A program made the position numbers and the translations under genes. The notes beneath the pieces were generated by a model, which was not told the origin of the DNA, did not search any database, and saw only the letters and a list, made by a program, of their open reading frames with translations. 16,047 bases of DNA from JAGQSZ01 sp049672765 (GTDB lineage: Bacteria > Actinomycetota > Acidimicrobiia > Acidimicrobiales > Microtrichaceae), in NCBI GenBank assembly GCA_049672765.1, contig JBATWQ010000320.1, positions 1-16,047 of the forward strand, read 5' to 3'. This document shows positions 1-8,309 of this stretch, piece by piece; positions within the stretch are counted from its first letter, which is position 1; every line of letters begins with the position of its first letter.

Positions 1-867
1 TGGCGCGTCGAGGTCGTCGGTCTCATCCGACAGGTGCGTGGCGTTGACGACCTCGTCGGCGTCCAGGAGGTCATCGACCTCGAGGTCCGACAGTGTCTCT
101 ATCGCCTGTTCAAGGTTCCATGACATGTCGGACTTGAAGTAGTCCCTAACGACCAGACGCCGTTCATCCTCGACCCCGGCCATCAGTTCCCGCAGTTGCA
201 GCCTGATAAGGCGACCATCGGTGCCCAACTCTGTCAGGTACTGCTCGATCTCTTCAGAAATGCGTGCCACCAGTTCACCGCGCTGCAGCAGGGTGACGAC
301 GTCACGCAGCGTGACGATGTCCTCTACCTCGAGTGAAGTCAGGTTGGCAGAAACCTCGTCGAGGCGGGCCTTGTAGCGCTCCAGGGTCTGGAGAGCCTGG
401 TTGCAGCGGCTGAGAATCGAGGGGATCGGTTCGAGCTGGTAGCGCTCGTTCTTGGTGTAGACGGTCACCACCGCCATGTCCTCGGAGACGGACACGACCG
501 GAACCCCGATCGAGCGGGCGACACGCTCGGCGGTGCGGTGGCGGGTACCGGTCTCATCCGTGGGCACGTTCGGGTTGGGCACCATGTGCACATTTGCCCG
601 AGCGATGTAGCCGGCGTCGGTGGTGAGAATTATTGCGCCGTCGGTCTTGGCGAGCTCTGACAGGCGCTGCGGCGAGAACGAGGCGTTGACCAGAAAGCCG
701 CCCGAGGAGATGTTCAACACCTCGGGTCCGTCACCGATAACGATCAAGGCGCCCATACCCGCCTTGAGAATGCGGTCGAGACCCTCACGCAGAGGACGCC
801 CGGGAGCCACTGCGGCCAGCGCGCTGAGCAGCTCTTTGCTGTGACGCTCGTTCTGACGTTCGCTCAC
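1..867 (-). CDS. disA: DNA integrity scanning protein DisA, diadenylate cyclase (3' end cut by window)
   Basis: Cytoplasmic enzyme that condenses two ATP into the second messenger c-di-AMP; in Bacillus it scans DNA for branched structures. The visible 289 residues contain the DAC catalytic signatures: Asp-Gly-Ala at about 76-78 and the Arg-His-Arg triplet within GTRHRTAER at about 109-111, almost the same positions as in Thermotoga DisA. A long helical linker follows (about 150-290). The C-terminal helix-hairpin-helix DNA-binding domain, about 60 residues by comparison with the usual 350-residue length, lies outside the window. The start is GTG at 865-867, because an in-frame TGA at 871-873 blocks any earlier start; a GGTGAGG-like purine stretch lies just upstream. 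It follows radA on the same strand after 73 nt, the order also seen in mycobacteria, linking c-di-AMP output to DNA repair. A candidate promoter of its own lies in the gap. Confidence 0.95.
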   Translation of the reverse strand, partial: MSERQNERHSKELLSALAAVAPGRPLREGLDRILKAGMGALIVIGDGPEVLNISSGGFLVNASFSPQRLSELAKTDGAIILTTDAGYIARANVHMVPNPNVPTDETGTRHRTAERVARSIGVPVVSVSEDMAVVTVYTKNERYQLEPIPSILSRCNQALQTLERYKARLDEVSANLTSLEVEDIVTLRDVVTLLQRGELVARISEEIEQYLTELGTDGRLIRLQLRELMAGVEDERRLVVRDYFKSDMSWNLEQAIETLSDLEVDDLLDADEVVNATHLSDETDDLDAP

Positions 868-898
868 ACCTCACCACCCGGTCTGGCCGATTTTGGCC

Positions 899-904
899 AG
901 TGTA
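899..904 (-). promoter_or_regulatory. Candidate -10 box of disA (TACACT)
   Basis: TACACT on the minus strand lies in the radA-disA gap and fits the actinobacterial TANNNT pattern. It leaves a 31-nt leader before the disA GTG. A 6-bp inverted repeat (CTGGCC/GGCCAG, 6-nt loop, 883-900) lies immediately downstream and would form a hairpin at the very 5' end of the transcript. No convincing -35 box was seen. Confidence 0.35.
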
Positions 905-940
905 GATGCCTCGGAGCGGATCCCTTGCAGGCGGGTTGTG

Positions 941-2296
941 TCACGTTCTGCTGAGCCCGATCGTGCTGATGGCTGCAGCGAGCGTGGGGACGCGCAGCAG
1001 GTGAATGTGAGAATCGACATCGGGCGCCGAGCGGGGAACCACTGCCGCTTTGAAACCCAAACGTGCCGCCTCGGCCAGTCGGCGCTCGAGTCGACCCACC
1101 TGGCGGATCTCTCCCCCGAGGCCGATTTCACCGCACGCAACTAGCGAATCGTCAAGGGCAATGCCCGAGACCGCCGAAGCCAGCGCCAGACAAATGGCCA
1201 GGTCTGCTCCGGGTTCTGCGACCTTCACGCCGCCCACGGCGTTGGCGTAAACATCGAGGTGCTGGATCCTGACCCCCGCCCGGCGATCCAGAACCGCGAG
1301 CAGCAGGGCGAGCCGCCCGCCATCGAGCCCCTGGGATGACCGGCGGGGCTGGGGCAGTGTCGAAGTGACGACGAGGGTCTGGACCTCTACCAGCAGTGGA
1401 CGATGCCCGTCGAGGGCTGGAGTCACGATGGATCCGGGAACGCCCGGGCGTCTGTCACCGATGAAGAGCCCGGAAGGATCGGGAACGACCTCGAGGCCGT
1501 CGTTGACCATGGTGAACAGGCCGAGTTCCTCGGTCGATCCGAAACGGTGTTTGTGCGCCCTCAGGACACGCAGCGCGTTGTGCCTGTCGCCCTCGAAGCC
1601 GAGCACGGTGTCGACCACGTGTTCGAGCGCCCTGGGGCCGGCCAACTGACCGTCCTTGGTGACGTGGCCGACCAGGATCACAGCGGTGCCCGTCGTCTTG
1701 GCGGCCTGCACCAGCCGGTGGGCGCACTCGCGCACCTGGGTCACCGAGCCGGGAGCAGAGTTGAAAACCGGATCGTGGAGGGTCTGGATTGAGTCAACGA
1801 CGCAAATCTGGGGTCGGACCTCGTTTATGTGGTGGATTACGTTGGGCAGCGAGGTCTCGGCCGCCAACAACAGATTTTCGTCCAGTGCACCGAGGCGGTC
1901 TGCACGCAGGCGCACCTGGTCGGCGGATTCTTCACCCGTGATGTACAGCACGGTCGCCCCGGCCGAAGCCCTGGCGCCCATCATCTGAAGCACCAGCGTG
2001 GACTTGCCGACCCCCGGCTCCCCGCCCAGCAGGGTCACGCTGCCGGGACCGAGTCCTCCGCCGAGCACCCGGTCGACCTCGGCGATTCCGCTGGTCACTG
2101 GCTGCCCGCCGTGGGATCGGACCGCAGTGATCGGAACCGGCGGGACCGGCGGGTCGCCCTGGAAGGCGTTCGGTGTCGGCTCGTCCAACTCCTCGGCCAT
2201 GGTGTTCCACTCACCACAGGTGGCGCACTGACCGGCCCACTTCGGTGCACCGGCACCACATTCCATACATCTGAAGACAGTCCGGGTTCTAGCCAT
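941..2296 (-). CDS. radA: DNA repair protein RadA (RecA-like branch-migration helicase)
   Basis: RadA/Sms is a RecA-related ATPase that drives branch migration of recombination intermediates in the cytoplasm. All parts are visible in 451 residues, the usual length. There is a four-cysteine zinc finger (C10, C13, C24, C27), a Walker A at 91-100 (GGEPGVGKST), a Walker B near 166-172 (VVDSIQT), and a C-terminal Lon-protease-like domain from about 300 without protease activity expected. The family motif KNRFG is present as K-H-R-F-G at 249-253, so the Asn is replaced by His. The start is ATG at 2294-2296. No Shine-Dalgarno is present, but TAGTTT lies 8 nt upstream, suggesting a leaderless mRNA. 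It sits between the lipoprotein gene (43 nt upstream) and disA (73 nt downstream), all on one strand. Confidence 0.96.
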   Translation of the reverse strand: MARTRTVFRCMECGAGAPKWAGQCATCGEWNTMAEELDEPTPNAFQGDPPVPPVPITAVRSHGGQPVTSGIAEVDRVLGGGLGPGSVTLLGGEPGVGKSTLVLQMMGARASAGATVLYITGEESADQVRLRADRLGALDENLLLAAETSLPNVIHHINEVRPQICVVDSIQTLHDPVFNSAPGSVTQVRECAHRLVQAAKTTGTAVILVGHVTKDGQLAGPRALEHVVDTVLGFEGDRHNALRVLRAHKHRFGSTEELGLFTMVNDGLEVVPDPSGLFIGDRRPGVPGSIVTPALDGHRPLLVEVQTLVVTSTLPQPRRSSQGLDGGRLALLLAVLDRRAGVRIQHLDVYANAVGGVKVAEPGADLAICLALASAVSGIALDDSLVACGEIGLGGEIRQVGRLERRLAEAARLGFKAAVVPRSAPDVDSHIHLLRVPTLAAAISTIGLSRT

Positions 2297-2304
2297 GGCG
2301 ATTC

Positions 2305-2310
2305 AAACTA
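2305..2310 (-). promoter_or_regulatory. Candidate -10 box of radA, leaderless layout (TAGTTT)
   Basis: TAGTTT on the minus strand is followed by exactly 8 nt and then the radA ATG. With no ribosome-binding site in between, transcription would begin at or next to the start codon. The same layout is seen at five other genes in this window. No clear -35 box was found. Confidence 0.45.
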
Positions 2311-2339
2311 GATGGCGCCAGTGACAGTGGGTCCGACGG

Positions 2340-3119
2340 TCAGCGTCGGGACCGCTTCAGGCCGACTCCGGCAAGGCCCAGGCCTATGACGAGTACTGCC
2401 GCTCCCGATCCGATCAGGACCAGCACACCCGACTGGGAATCCGATGCGGTGGCAGTCAGGCTCCTGGACGTCGACTTTCCCGAATCCAGTGGGAAGTTCC
2501 AGCGGACCCGATCCCCGACCGGGGTTCCGTTTGAGGTGGTCTTTCCCCCCGGGAGGCCGACCGTCACGCTGAGCGTGGCGGAATCATCTGTTCCGCCTTC
2601 GGCCTTGAGTTGCTCCGGCGTTCGGCCCAGGGCAAGCCCACCAAGAGCTTCCTTCAGGGCGGGATCCGAGAACTGCTCCAACGAGCCATTCAGCTCGACG
2701 TTCGCCCGCAGCTTGTATTCGGTGGAGGCGAACCCGTTTTCGATCTCCAGCTTCACGTTCGAGAAGACCCCCGGAGTGTCCGCCGGAGTGTCCCCCGAAC
2801 TGCCACCGATCTCGCTCAGCACAGTTTCGAGTTCGCCAGGCGACGCGAAGCTCCTGACGGCTTTCAAGGTGACCTCGCCCGAACCCGGGTCCGTCACCGG
2901 TTCGGCCACCTTCCAACCTGCCGCTCGGAGGTCATCGACCTTAACCGCTTTCTCCGGATCGCCGATCTTGGCGGCGGCGTCACGGTCGAGTACCACGGAC
3001 ACCGTCACTTCTCCTGCTCCGTCCGCGTCGACATCGATCAACACATCCGCACGCAACCGGCACGCGGTTGGAACCGCCACCAGGATCAAGCCGAGCACCA
3101 AAAGAACGAGCCGTCGCAC
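2340..3119 (-). CDS. LppM-like (DUF3153-type) lipoprotein with C-terminal membrane anchor
   Basis: Predicted exported, membrane-attached protein of 259 residues. An Arg-Arg n-region and hydrophobic core (3-16) lead to a lipobox-like PTAC with Cys20; Pro at -3 is unusual. The extracellular part begins with R-A-D-V and alternating beta-type segments, resembling the mycobacterial LppM family. A second hydrophobic segment at about 231-254 is followed by KRSRR, so the C-terminus should stay cytoplasmic. LppM affects phagocytosis in M. tuberculosis; no function can be claimed here. The start is GTG at 3117-3119, since the next in-frame starts (TTG codon 7, GTG codon 8) would lose the positive n-region. 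There is no Shine-Dalgarno, but TAACGT lies 8 nt upstream. Codons 1-9 coincide with the 3' arm and T-run of the clpC terminator, which is odd and is reported separately. The family assignment is by recollection of sequence style and is moderate. Confidence 0.7.
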   Translation of the reverse strand: MRRLVLLVLGLILVAVPTACRLRADVLIDVDADGAGEVTVSVVLDRDAAAKIGDPEKAVKVDDLRAAGWKVAEPVTDPGSGEVTLKAVRSFASPGELETVLSEIGGSSGDTPADTPGVFSNVKLEIENGFASTEYKLRANVELNGSLEQFSDPALKEALGGLALGRTPEQLKAEGGTDDSATLSVTVGLPGGKTTSNGTPVGDRVRWNFPLDSGKSTSRSLTATASDSQSGVLVLIGSGAAVLVIGLGLAGVGLKRSRR

Positions 3120-3158
3120 GGCGGCCGACGTTAGTGGCCCACATGCGACGGCTCGTTC
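3100..3158 (-). terminator. Intrinsic terminator of clpC, overlapping the start of the lipoprotein gene
   Basis: A perfect 15-bp inverted repeat has arms at 3144-3158 and 3104-3118 with a 25-nt loop. Read on the minus strand, its 3' arm ends in TTC and is followed directly by TTTT (3103-3100) and GG. This is a textbook Rho-independent shape 38 nt after the clpC stop. The 3' arm starts inside the GTG start codon of the downstream lipoprotein gene, so transcripts that read through from clpC would bury that start codon. Confidence 0.8.
3128..3133 (-). promoter_or_regulatory. Candidate -10 box of the lipoprotein gene (TAACGT), inside the terminator loop
   Basis: TAACGT on the minus strand ends 8 nt before the GTG at 3119. 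It lies in the loop of the clpC terminator. A transcript starting at the GTG would contain only one arm of the inverted repeat and so would escape the hairpin, which fits a leaderless start. Confidence 0.4.
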
Positions 3159-3195
3159 CGTCTCAACAAATTGTCTGACTCAACTGGTCAGTCGC

Positions 3196-5727
<2,532 letters not shown>

Positions 5728-5735
5728 GTGGCTGC

Positions 5736-5740
5736 CTCCA
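5736..5740 (-). promoter_or_regulatory. Ribosome binding site deciding the clpC start (GGAGG)
   Basis: A strong GGAGG lies 7 nt before the GTG at 5727. It excludes the longer reading frame that opens at 5844. Confidence 0.8.
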
Positions 5741-5758
5741 AATAGGACTGTGTAGATG

Positions 5759-5787
5759 AGTGTAACGCCGTGGGCTCCTTCGGCGTT
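5759..5787 (-). promoter_or_regulatory. Candidate clpC promoter (-10 TACACT) with overlapping dyad
   Basis: TACACT at 5764-5759 fits a TANNNT -10 box and leaves a 31-nt leader that includes the GGAGG site. A 7-bp inverted repeat, AACGCCG-N10-CGGCGTT (5764-5787), fills the stretch between the -10 box and the expected -35 position. A repressor or activator dimer could bind there. The spacing does not match the ClgR, HspR or CtsR sites I know, so the regulator is unknown. Confidence 0.35.
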
Positions 5788-5962
5788 CCCGGGTTTCCTG
5801 CAGACCCATCGGCCAACCCCGTCGGATTCACAGGATTGTCGCAATCAAAGTGGAATTGGCGCAGCAGAAAAAGGGGTCCTGACGGGGGACCACAGCCCGA
5901 TATGGGCGTGTCGCGGGTCCATCGCACACCTCTCGTATGGTGCCGCCTCCGGACCGGCCCAC

Positions 5963-5968
5963 TAGGTT
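5963..5968 (+). promoter_or_regulatory. Candidate -10 box of the polyprenyl synthase gene, leaderless layout (TAGGTT)
   Basis: TAGGTT is followed by 8 nt and then GTG at 5977. No ribosome-binding site precedes that GTG, which is the reason for choosing it as start over the ATG codons at 6004 and 6013. Confidence 0.45.
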
Positions 5969-5976
5969 CTGGTGCC

Positions 5977-6969
5977 GTGACCCGATCAAACCCCCTGCAG
6001 GTCATGCCGACCATGACCGACGACCTCGCACGCCTCGAGGCCGCCCTAACCGCGTCGGTGCAGTCCGAGAATTCCTACCTGACCGAGATCTCGACCCACC
6101 TGATCTCGGCAGGCGGCAAACGGGTTCGGCCCGGATTCACGATCGCCTCTTCGGCGGTCGCCCACGCCGATGACCGTCCAGCGTCCGATGAGGCCATCAC
6201 CGGCGGGATAGCGGTGGAACTCGTCCACCTCGGGTCGCTCTATCACGACGACGTCATGGACGAGGCGGACGTTCGACGGACGGTCGACAGCGTCAACGCC
6301 CGCTGGGGAAACCTCAAGGCAATTTTGGCCGGGGACTACCTGCTTGCGCGGGCATCCGAGCTTGCGGCGTCGCTCGGGGTAGAGGTTGCGGGCCTCCTGG
6401 CCAACACGATCGCCCGCCTGTGCGAGGGGCAACTCCTGGAGCTACAGCACGCCTACTCGACGGATCGGAGCGAGGAGCTCTACCTGCGTTCGATCGACGG
6501 GAAGACGGCGTCGCTGCTCGCGTCGAGCTGTCGGATCGGCGGGATCATCGCAGATCTGCCCCGCGGCCAGATAGATGCCTTGGCCCAGTTCGGCTACAGC
6601 TACGGCATGGCATTCCAGATCGTCGACGACGTTCTGGACCTGGTCTCGGACGAGGAGGCTATGGGCAAGCCGACAGGGCACGACATCGAAGAGGGCGTCT
6701 ACACCCTGCCTGTGCTGGTTGCACTGGCGGGACCCGATGGCGAGCGACTCAGATCGATGATCGGCGGCCCAGTTGACGTCACGACTCGAGACGCTGCCGC
6801 GGAGATAGTCCGTAGCGGCGACGGAATTCCCACCGCAATCCGGAAGGCCCGCTCGTTCGCTGACTTGGGTCGAGCGGCACTCGACGAGCTGCCACCGAGT
6901 CCGGGTGTGACCGGACTTCACGCCGCCGCCGACTACCTCTTGGCGAGCGTCGAGGCCGCCGCCCGCTGA
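5977..6969 (+). CDS. Long-chain polyprenyl diphosphate synthase
   Basis: Trans-prenyltransferase that extends allylic diphosphates with isopentenyl diphosphate; in this group the product usually makes the menaquinone side chain. Seen in 330 residues: GGKRVRP at 46-52, the first Asp-rich motif DDVMD at 91-95, GQ at 151-152, KT at 176-177, the second Asp-rich motif DDVLD at 217-221, and KPTGHD at 231-236. The residues 4 and 5 before the first motif are Ser and Gly. Such small residues are known to leave room for long chains, so a C35-C50 product is inferred rather than farnesyl or geranylgeranyl. The chosen start is GTG 5977, with ATG at 6004 or 6013 as alternatives; the frame is open back to 5770 but that part is not family-like. 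Divergent from clpC and convergent with the next gene (15 nt between stops), it is probably monocistronic. No menaquinone genes are nearby. Confidence 0.93.
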   Translation: MTRSNPLQVMPTMTDDLARLEAALTASVQSENSYLTEISTHLISAGGKRVRPGFTIASSAVAHADDRPASDEAITGGIAVELVHLGSLYHDDVMDEADVRRTVDSVNARWGNLKAILAGDYLLARASELAASLGVEVAGLLANTIARLCEGQLLELQHAYSTDRSEELYLRSIDGKTASLLASSCRIGGIIADLPRGQIDALAQFGYSYGMAFQIVDDVLDLVSDEEAMGKPTGHDIEEGVYTLPVLVALAGPDGERLRSMIGGPVDVTTRDAAAEIVRSGDGIPTAIRKARSFADLGRAALDELPPSPGVTGLHAAADYLLASVEAAAR

Positions 6970-6972
6970 TTC

Positions 6973-6985
6973 GGCCGGGCCGGCC
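6973..6985. terminator. Small GC hairpin between convergent genes
   Basis: GGCCG-GGC-CGGCC forms a 5-bp stem with a 3-nt loop in the 15-nt gap between two convergent stop codons and touches the stop of the minus-strand gene. It has no T-run, so its role as terminator is only suggested by position. Confidence 0.25.
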
Positions 6986-7287
6986 TACATCAGCTTCGAG
7001 GAATTCGTGACCTCGTGCTGGATGATTTCGACACCGCTCACCCCGATGCCACCCATGCCTTCGAGGAACGTCGCCATGTGCGCCGAGCCCATGTGCTCAT
7101 CCATGGCGTCGGTTGATTCCCACTCCTCGTAGACCCGGGTGCAGCCCGGATCGAGCGGATCCAGCCAGAACCCATAGGTGATGTTTCCGGGCTCCGCCAG
7201 AGTCGCGGCCACCAATGGCTCGACAAGAGCCACAAGGTCGGCCTGCTTGGTGGGGTCGAATGTGATTATTCCGGAGACGATCATCAT
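6985..7287 (-). CDS. Antibiotic biosynthesis monooxygenase (ABM) domain protein, quinol-monooxygenase-like
   Basis: Small 100-residue protein of the dimeric alpha/beta-barrel (ABM) superfamily. The N-terminus MIVSGIITFDP, the central AEPGNITYGF and the segment VYEEWES with W56, followed by H65 and H70, match the YgiN/quinol monooxygenase type. YgiN oxidises quinols without cofactor; the substrate here is unknown. It does not show an IsdG-type heme-degrading triad that I could recognise, although the neighbouring genes concern iron and heme-bound storage. The start is taken as ATG 7285-7287, because TACTGT (7300-7295) lies 7 nt upstream in the leaderless layout; ATG 7284 or GTG 7296 are alternatives. 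It is divergent from the ferredoxin gene (127 nt between starts) and convergent with the polyprenyl synthase gene. Confidence 0.8.
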   Translation of the reverse strand: MMIVSGIITFDPTKQADLVALVEPLVAATLAEPGNITYGFWLDPLDPGCTRVYEEWESTDAMDEHMGSAHMATFLEGMGGIGVSGVEIIQHEVTNSSKLM

Positions 7288-7294
7288 GGGCTGC

Positions 7295-7300
7295 ACAGTA
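7295..7300 (-). promoter_or_regulatory. Candidate -10 box of the ABM gene, leaderless layout (TACTGT)
   Basis: TACTGT on the minus strand is followed by 7 nt and the ATG at 7287. There is no Shine-Dalgarno sequence. Confidence 0.4.
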
Positions 7301-7391
7301 CCGGGCAGCTAAGGGCGGACATGCCCAAGCCCACGCGGTCACGGGATCACGACCCCTGAGGAAATCTGGTGAGCCCTCTGGACTCTTTGGG

Positions 7392-7408
7392 TTCAGCATG
7401 CCTAACAT
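7392..7408 (+). promoter_or_regulatory. Candidate bfd -10 box (TAACAT) with imperfect IdeR/DtxR-like palindrome
   Basis: TAACAT at 7403-7408 lies 6 nt before the GTG of the ferredoxin gene. An imperfect 14-bp palindrome centred on GCATGC (7392-7405) ends in GCCTAA, a half-site reminiscent of IdeR/DtxR iron boxes, and overlaps the -10 box. Two of seven base pairs of the palindrome do not match, so iron control is only a suggestion. Confidence 0.3.
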
Positions 7409-7414
7409 CGGGAG

Positions 7415-7693
7415 GTGATCGTTTGTCACTGTCACGGGGTTAGTGACCGCAGAATCGAATCCGAAATGCGCCTCGGCGCGACAACTGTCGAAGACATCGG
7501 TGAGCGCTGCGGGGCCGGGACCAACTGCGGCGGGTGCATCCCGCTGATCGAGGACATCCTCGAAAGCAAACTGGTCGCGCTCATGAACGAGAGCACCGTC
7601 GCTGCGGTGGGTGTCGAGTCCACCGTAGAGGTCCGGTCGGTGACCCTTCGCAGCGGCCGAACTCGGGCGCTGAGCACTGCTTCACGGTCCTGA
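7415..7693 (+). CDS. bfd: Bacterioferritin-associated ferredoxin (Bfd-like, [2Fe-2S])
   Basis: Bfd delivers electrons to bacterioferritin heme so that stored Fe(III) is reduced and released as Fe(II). The first about 58 residues are a BFD-like [2Fe-2S] domain: C4-x-C6 in VCHCHGVSD and C38-x2-C41 in TNCGGC are the four cluster ligands, with the family's helical segments between them. The remaining about 33 residues (60-92) are rich in Ser, Thr, Val and Arg; they have no domain I recognise and make the protein longer than typical Bfd (about 64). The start is GTG 7415-7417. It sits inside the string GGAGGTGATC, which is a perfect complement to the 16S tail but too close to serve this GTG, so leaderless translation from the TAACAT promoter is preferred. 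It precedes bfr on the same strand after 80 nt. Confidence 0.88.
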   Translation: MIVCHCHGVSDRRIESEMRLGATTVEDIGERCGAGTNCGGCIPLIEDILESKLVALMNESTVAAVGVESTVEVRSVTLRSGRTRALSTASRS

Positions 7694-7707
7694 TCACACC
7701 TGATCAC
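7689..7707 (+). promoter_or_regulatory. Candidate operator upstream of bfr: dyad TGATC-N6-GATCA in tandem repeats
   Basis: The 9-mer CCTGATCAC occurs twice (7689-7697 and 7699-7707) with a period of 10, one helical turn. Each copy holds the palindrome TGATCA, and together they make TGATC-N6-GATCA (7691-7706), the spacing used by CRP/FNR-family dimers. The site overlaps the bfd stop and lies about 32 nt upstream of the bfr -10 box. The regulator is unknown. Confidence 0.35.
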
Positions 7708-7738
7708 GCTGCCGGAGCCGGGTGTCACCGCGGGGCTC

Positions 7739-7744
7739 TAGTGT
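7739..7744 (+). promoter_or_regulatory. Candidate -10 box of bfr (TAGTGT)
   Basis: TAGTGT fits TANNNT and gives a 29-nt leader that contains AGGAG (7761-7765), 8 nt before the bfr ATG. In contrast to its neighbours, bfr has a normal leader and a strong ribosome-binding site. Confidence 0.4.
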
Positions 7745-7773
7745 CAGGTGACCCCGGATGAGGAGATCTTAAA

Positions 7774-8250
7774 ATGCAAGGTGACCCAGAGATCATTGAA
7801 CTGCTGAACGAGGTCCTCACTGCTGAGCTGACCGCCATCAACCAGTACTTCATCCACTCCAAGATGAACGAGAACTGGGGCTACAAGCGGCTCGCCAAAC
7901 GCTTCTATGACGATTCCATCGACGAGATGCGCGACGCAGAAAAGATCATCGAACGCATTCTCTACCTGGACGGCATCCCCAACTTGCAGCGCTACGGCAC
8001 GGTCGCCGTCGGCGAAGACGTCCCGGAGCAGTTGCAACTCGTACTCGACACCGAGGTCGCCGCGGTGGAGCGCTACAACAGGGGTGTGGCCCTGGCCCGT
8101 TCCAAGAACGACAACGGCACCCGTGAACTACTCGAGTCGAGGGTGATCGACGAGGAAGCACACCTCGACTGGGCAGAGGCGCAATTGAAGATCGTCTCCG
8201 ATGTCGGAATCGAGCACTATCTGGCCCAGCACATCCACGAGGACGACTGA
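7774..8250 (+). CDS. bfr: Bacterioferritin with Asp at ferroxidase position 54
   Basis: Twenty-four-subunit heme-containing iron-storage cage of the cytoplasm. Its 158 residues equal E. coli Bfr in length and align without gaps. Ferroxidase ligands E18, E51, E94, E127 and H130 and the heme axial M52 are in place. Ligand H54 is replaced by D54 (GAC at 7933-7935, one base away from a His codon), and H46 is also Asp. This leaves a di-iron site with one histidine instead of two. The heme site is kept, so heme-based release with the upstream ferredoxin should still work. The start is ATG 7774 with AGGAG 8 nt upstream, and the N-terminus MQGDPEII matches the family. The gene follows bfd after 80 nt with its own candidate promoter and converges on the ABC ATPase gene. 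The identification is secure; the effect of D54 is inference. Confidence 0.97.
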   Translation: MQGDPEIIELLNEVLTAELTAINQYFIHSKMNENWGYKRLAKRFYDDSIDEMRDAEKIIERILYLDGIPNLQRYGTVAVGEDVPEQLQLVLDTEVAAVERYNRGVALARSKNDNGTRELLESRVIDEEAHLDWAEAQLKIVSDVGIEHYLAQHIHEDD

Positions 8251-8260
8251 CACCACCCCT

Positions 8261-8279
8261 GCTCCGGCCCGACCGGAGC
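8261..8279. terminator. Hairpin between convergent bfr and ABC ATPase genes
   Basis: GCTCCGG-CCCGA-CCGGAGC is a perfect 7-bp stem with a 5-nt loop, 11 nt after the bfr stop and in the 59-nt gap between convergent genes. It could end transcripts from both sides. Neither side has a proper T-run, as is common in high-GC bacteria. Confidence 0.5.
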
Positions 8280-8309
8280 GGTTGCGACCCGGCGGCGAAA
8301 GTTCCCTGC

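Noticed and set aside
5728..5844. 39-codon extension of clpC
   Set aside because: GGAGG sits 7 nt before GTG 5727 and the protein from there matches the ClpC N-terminus; the extension covers the promoter region.
5875..5907. Two short inverted repeats (GGTCC/GGACC and GCCC/GGGC) in the clpC-polyprenyl synthase gap
   Set aside because: Stems of 4-5 bp are common at this GC content and neither position relates clearly to a promoter or start.
5770..5976. 69-codon upstream extension of the polyprenyl synthase frame
   Set aside because: The stretch reads into the clpC promoter and shows no prenyltransferase features.
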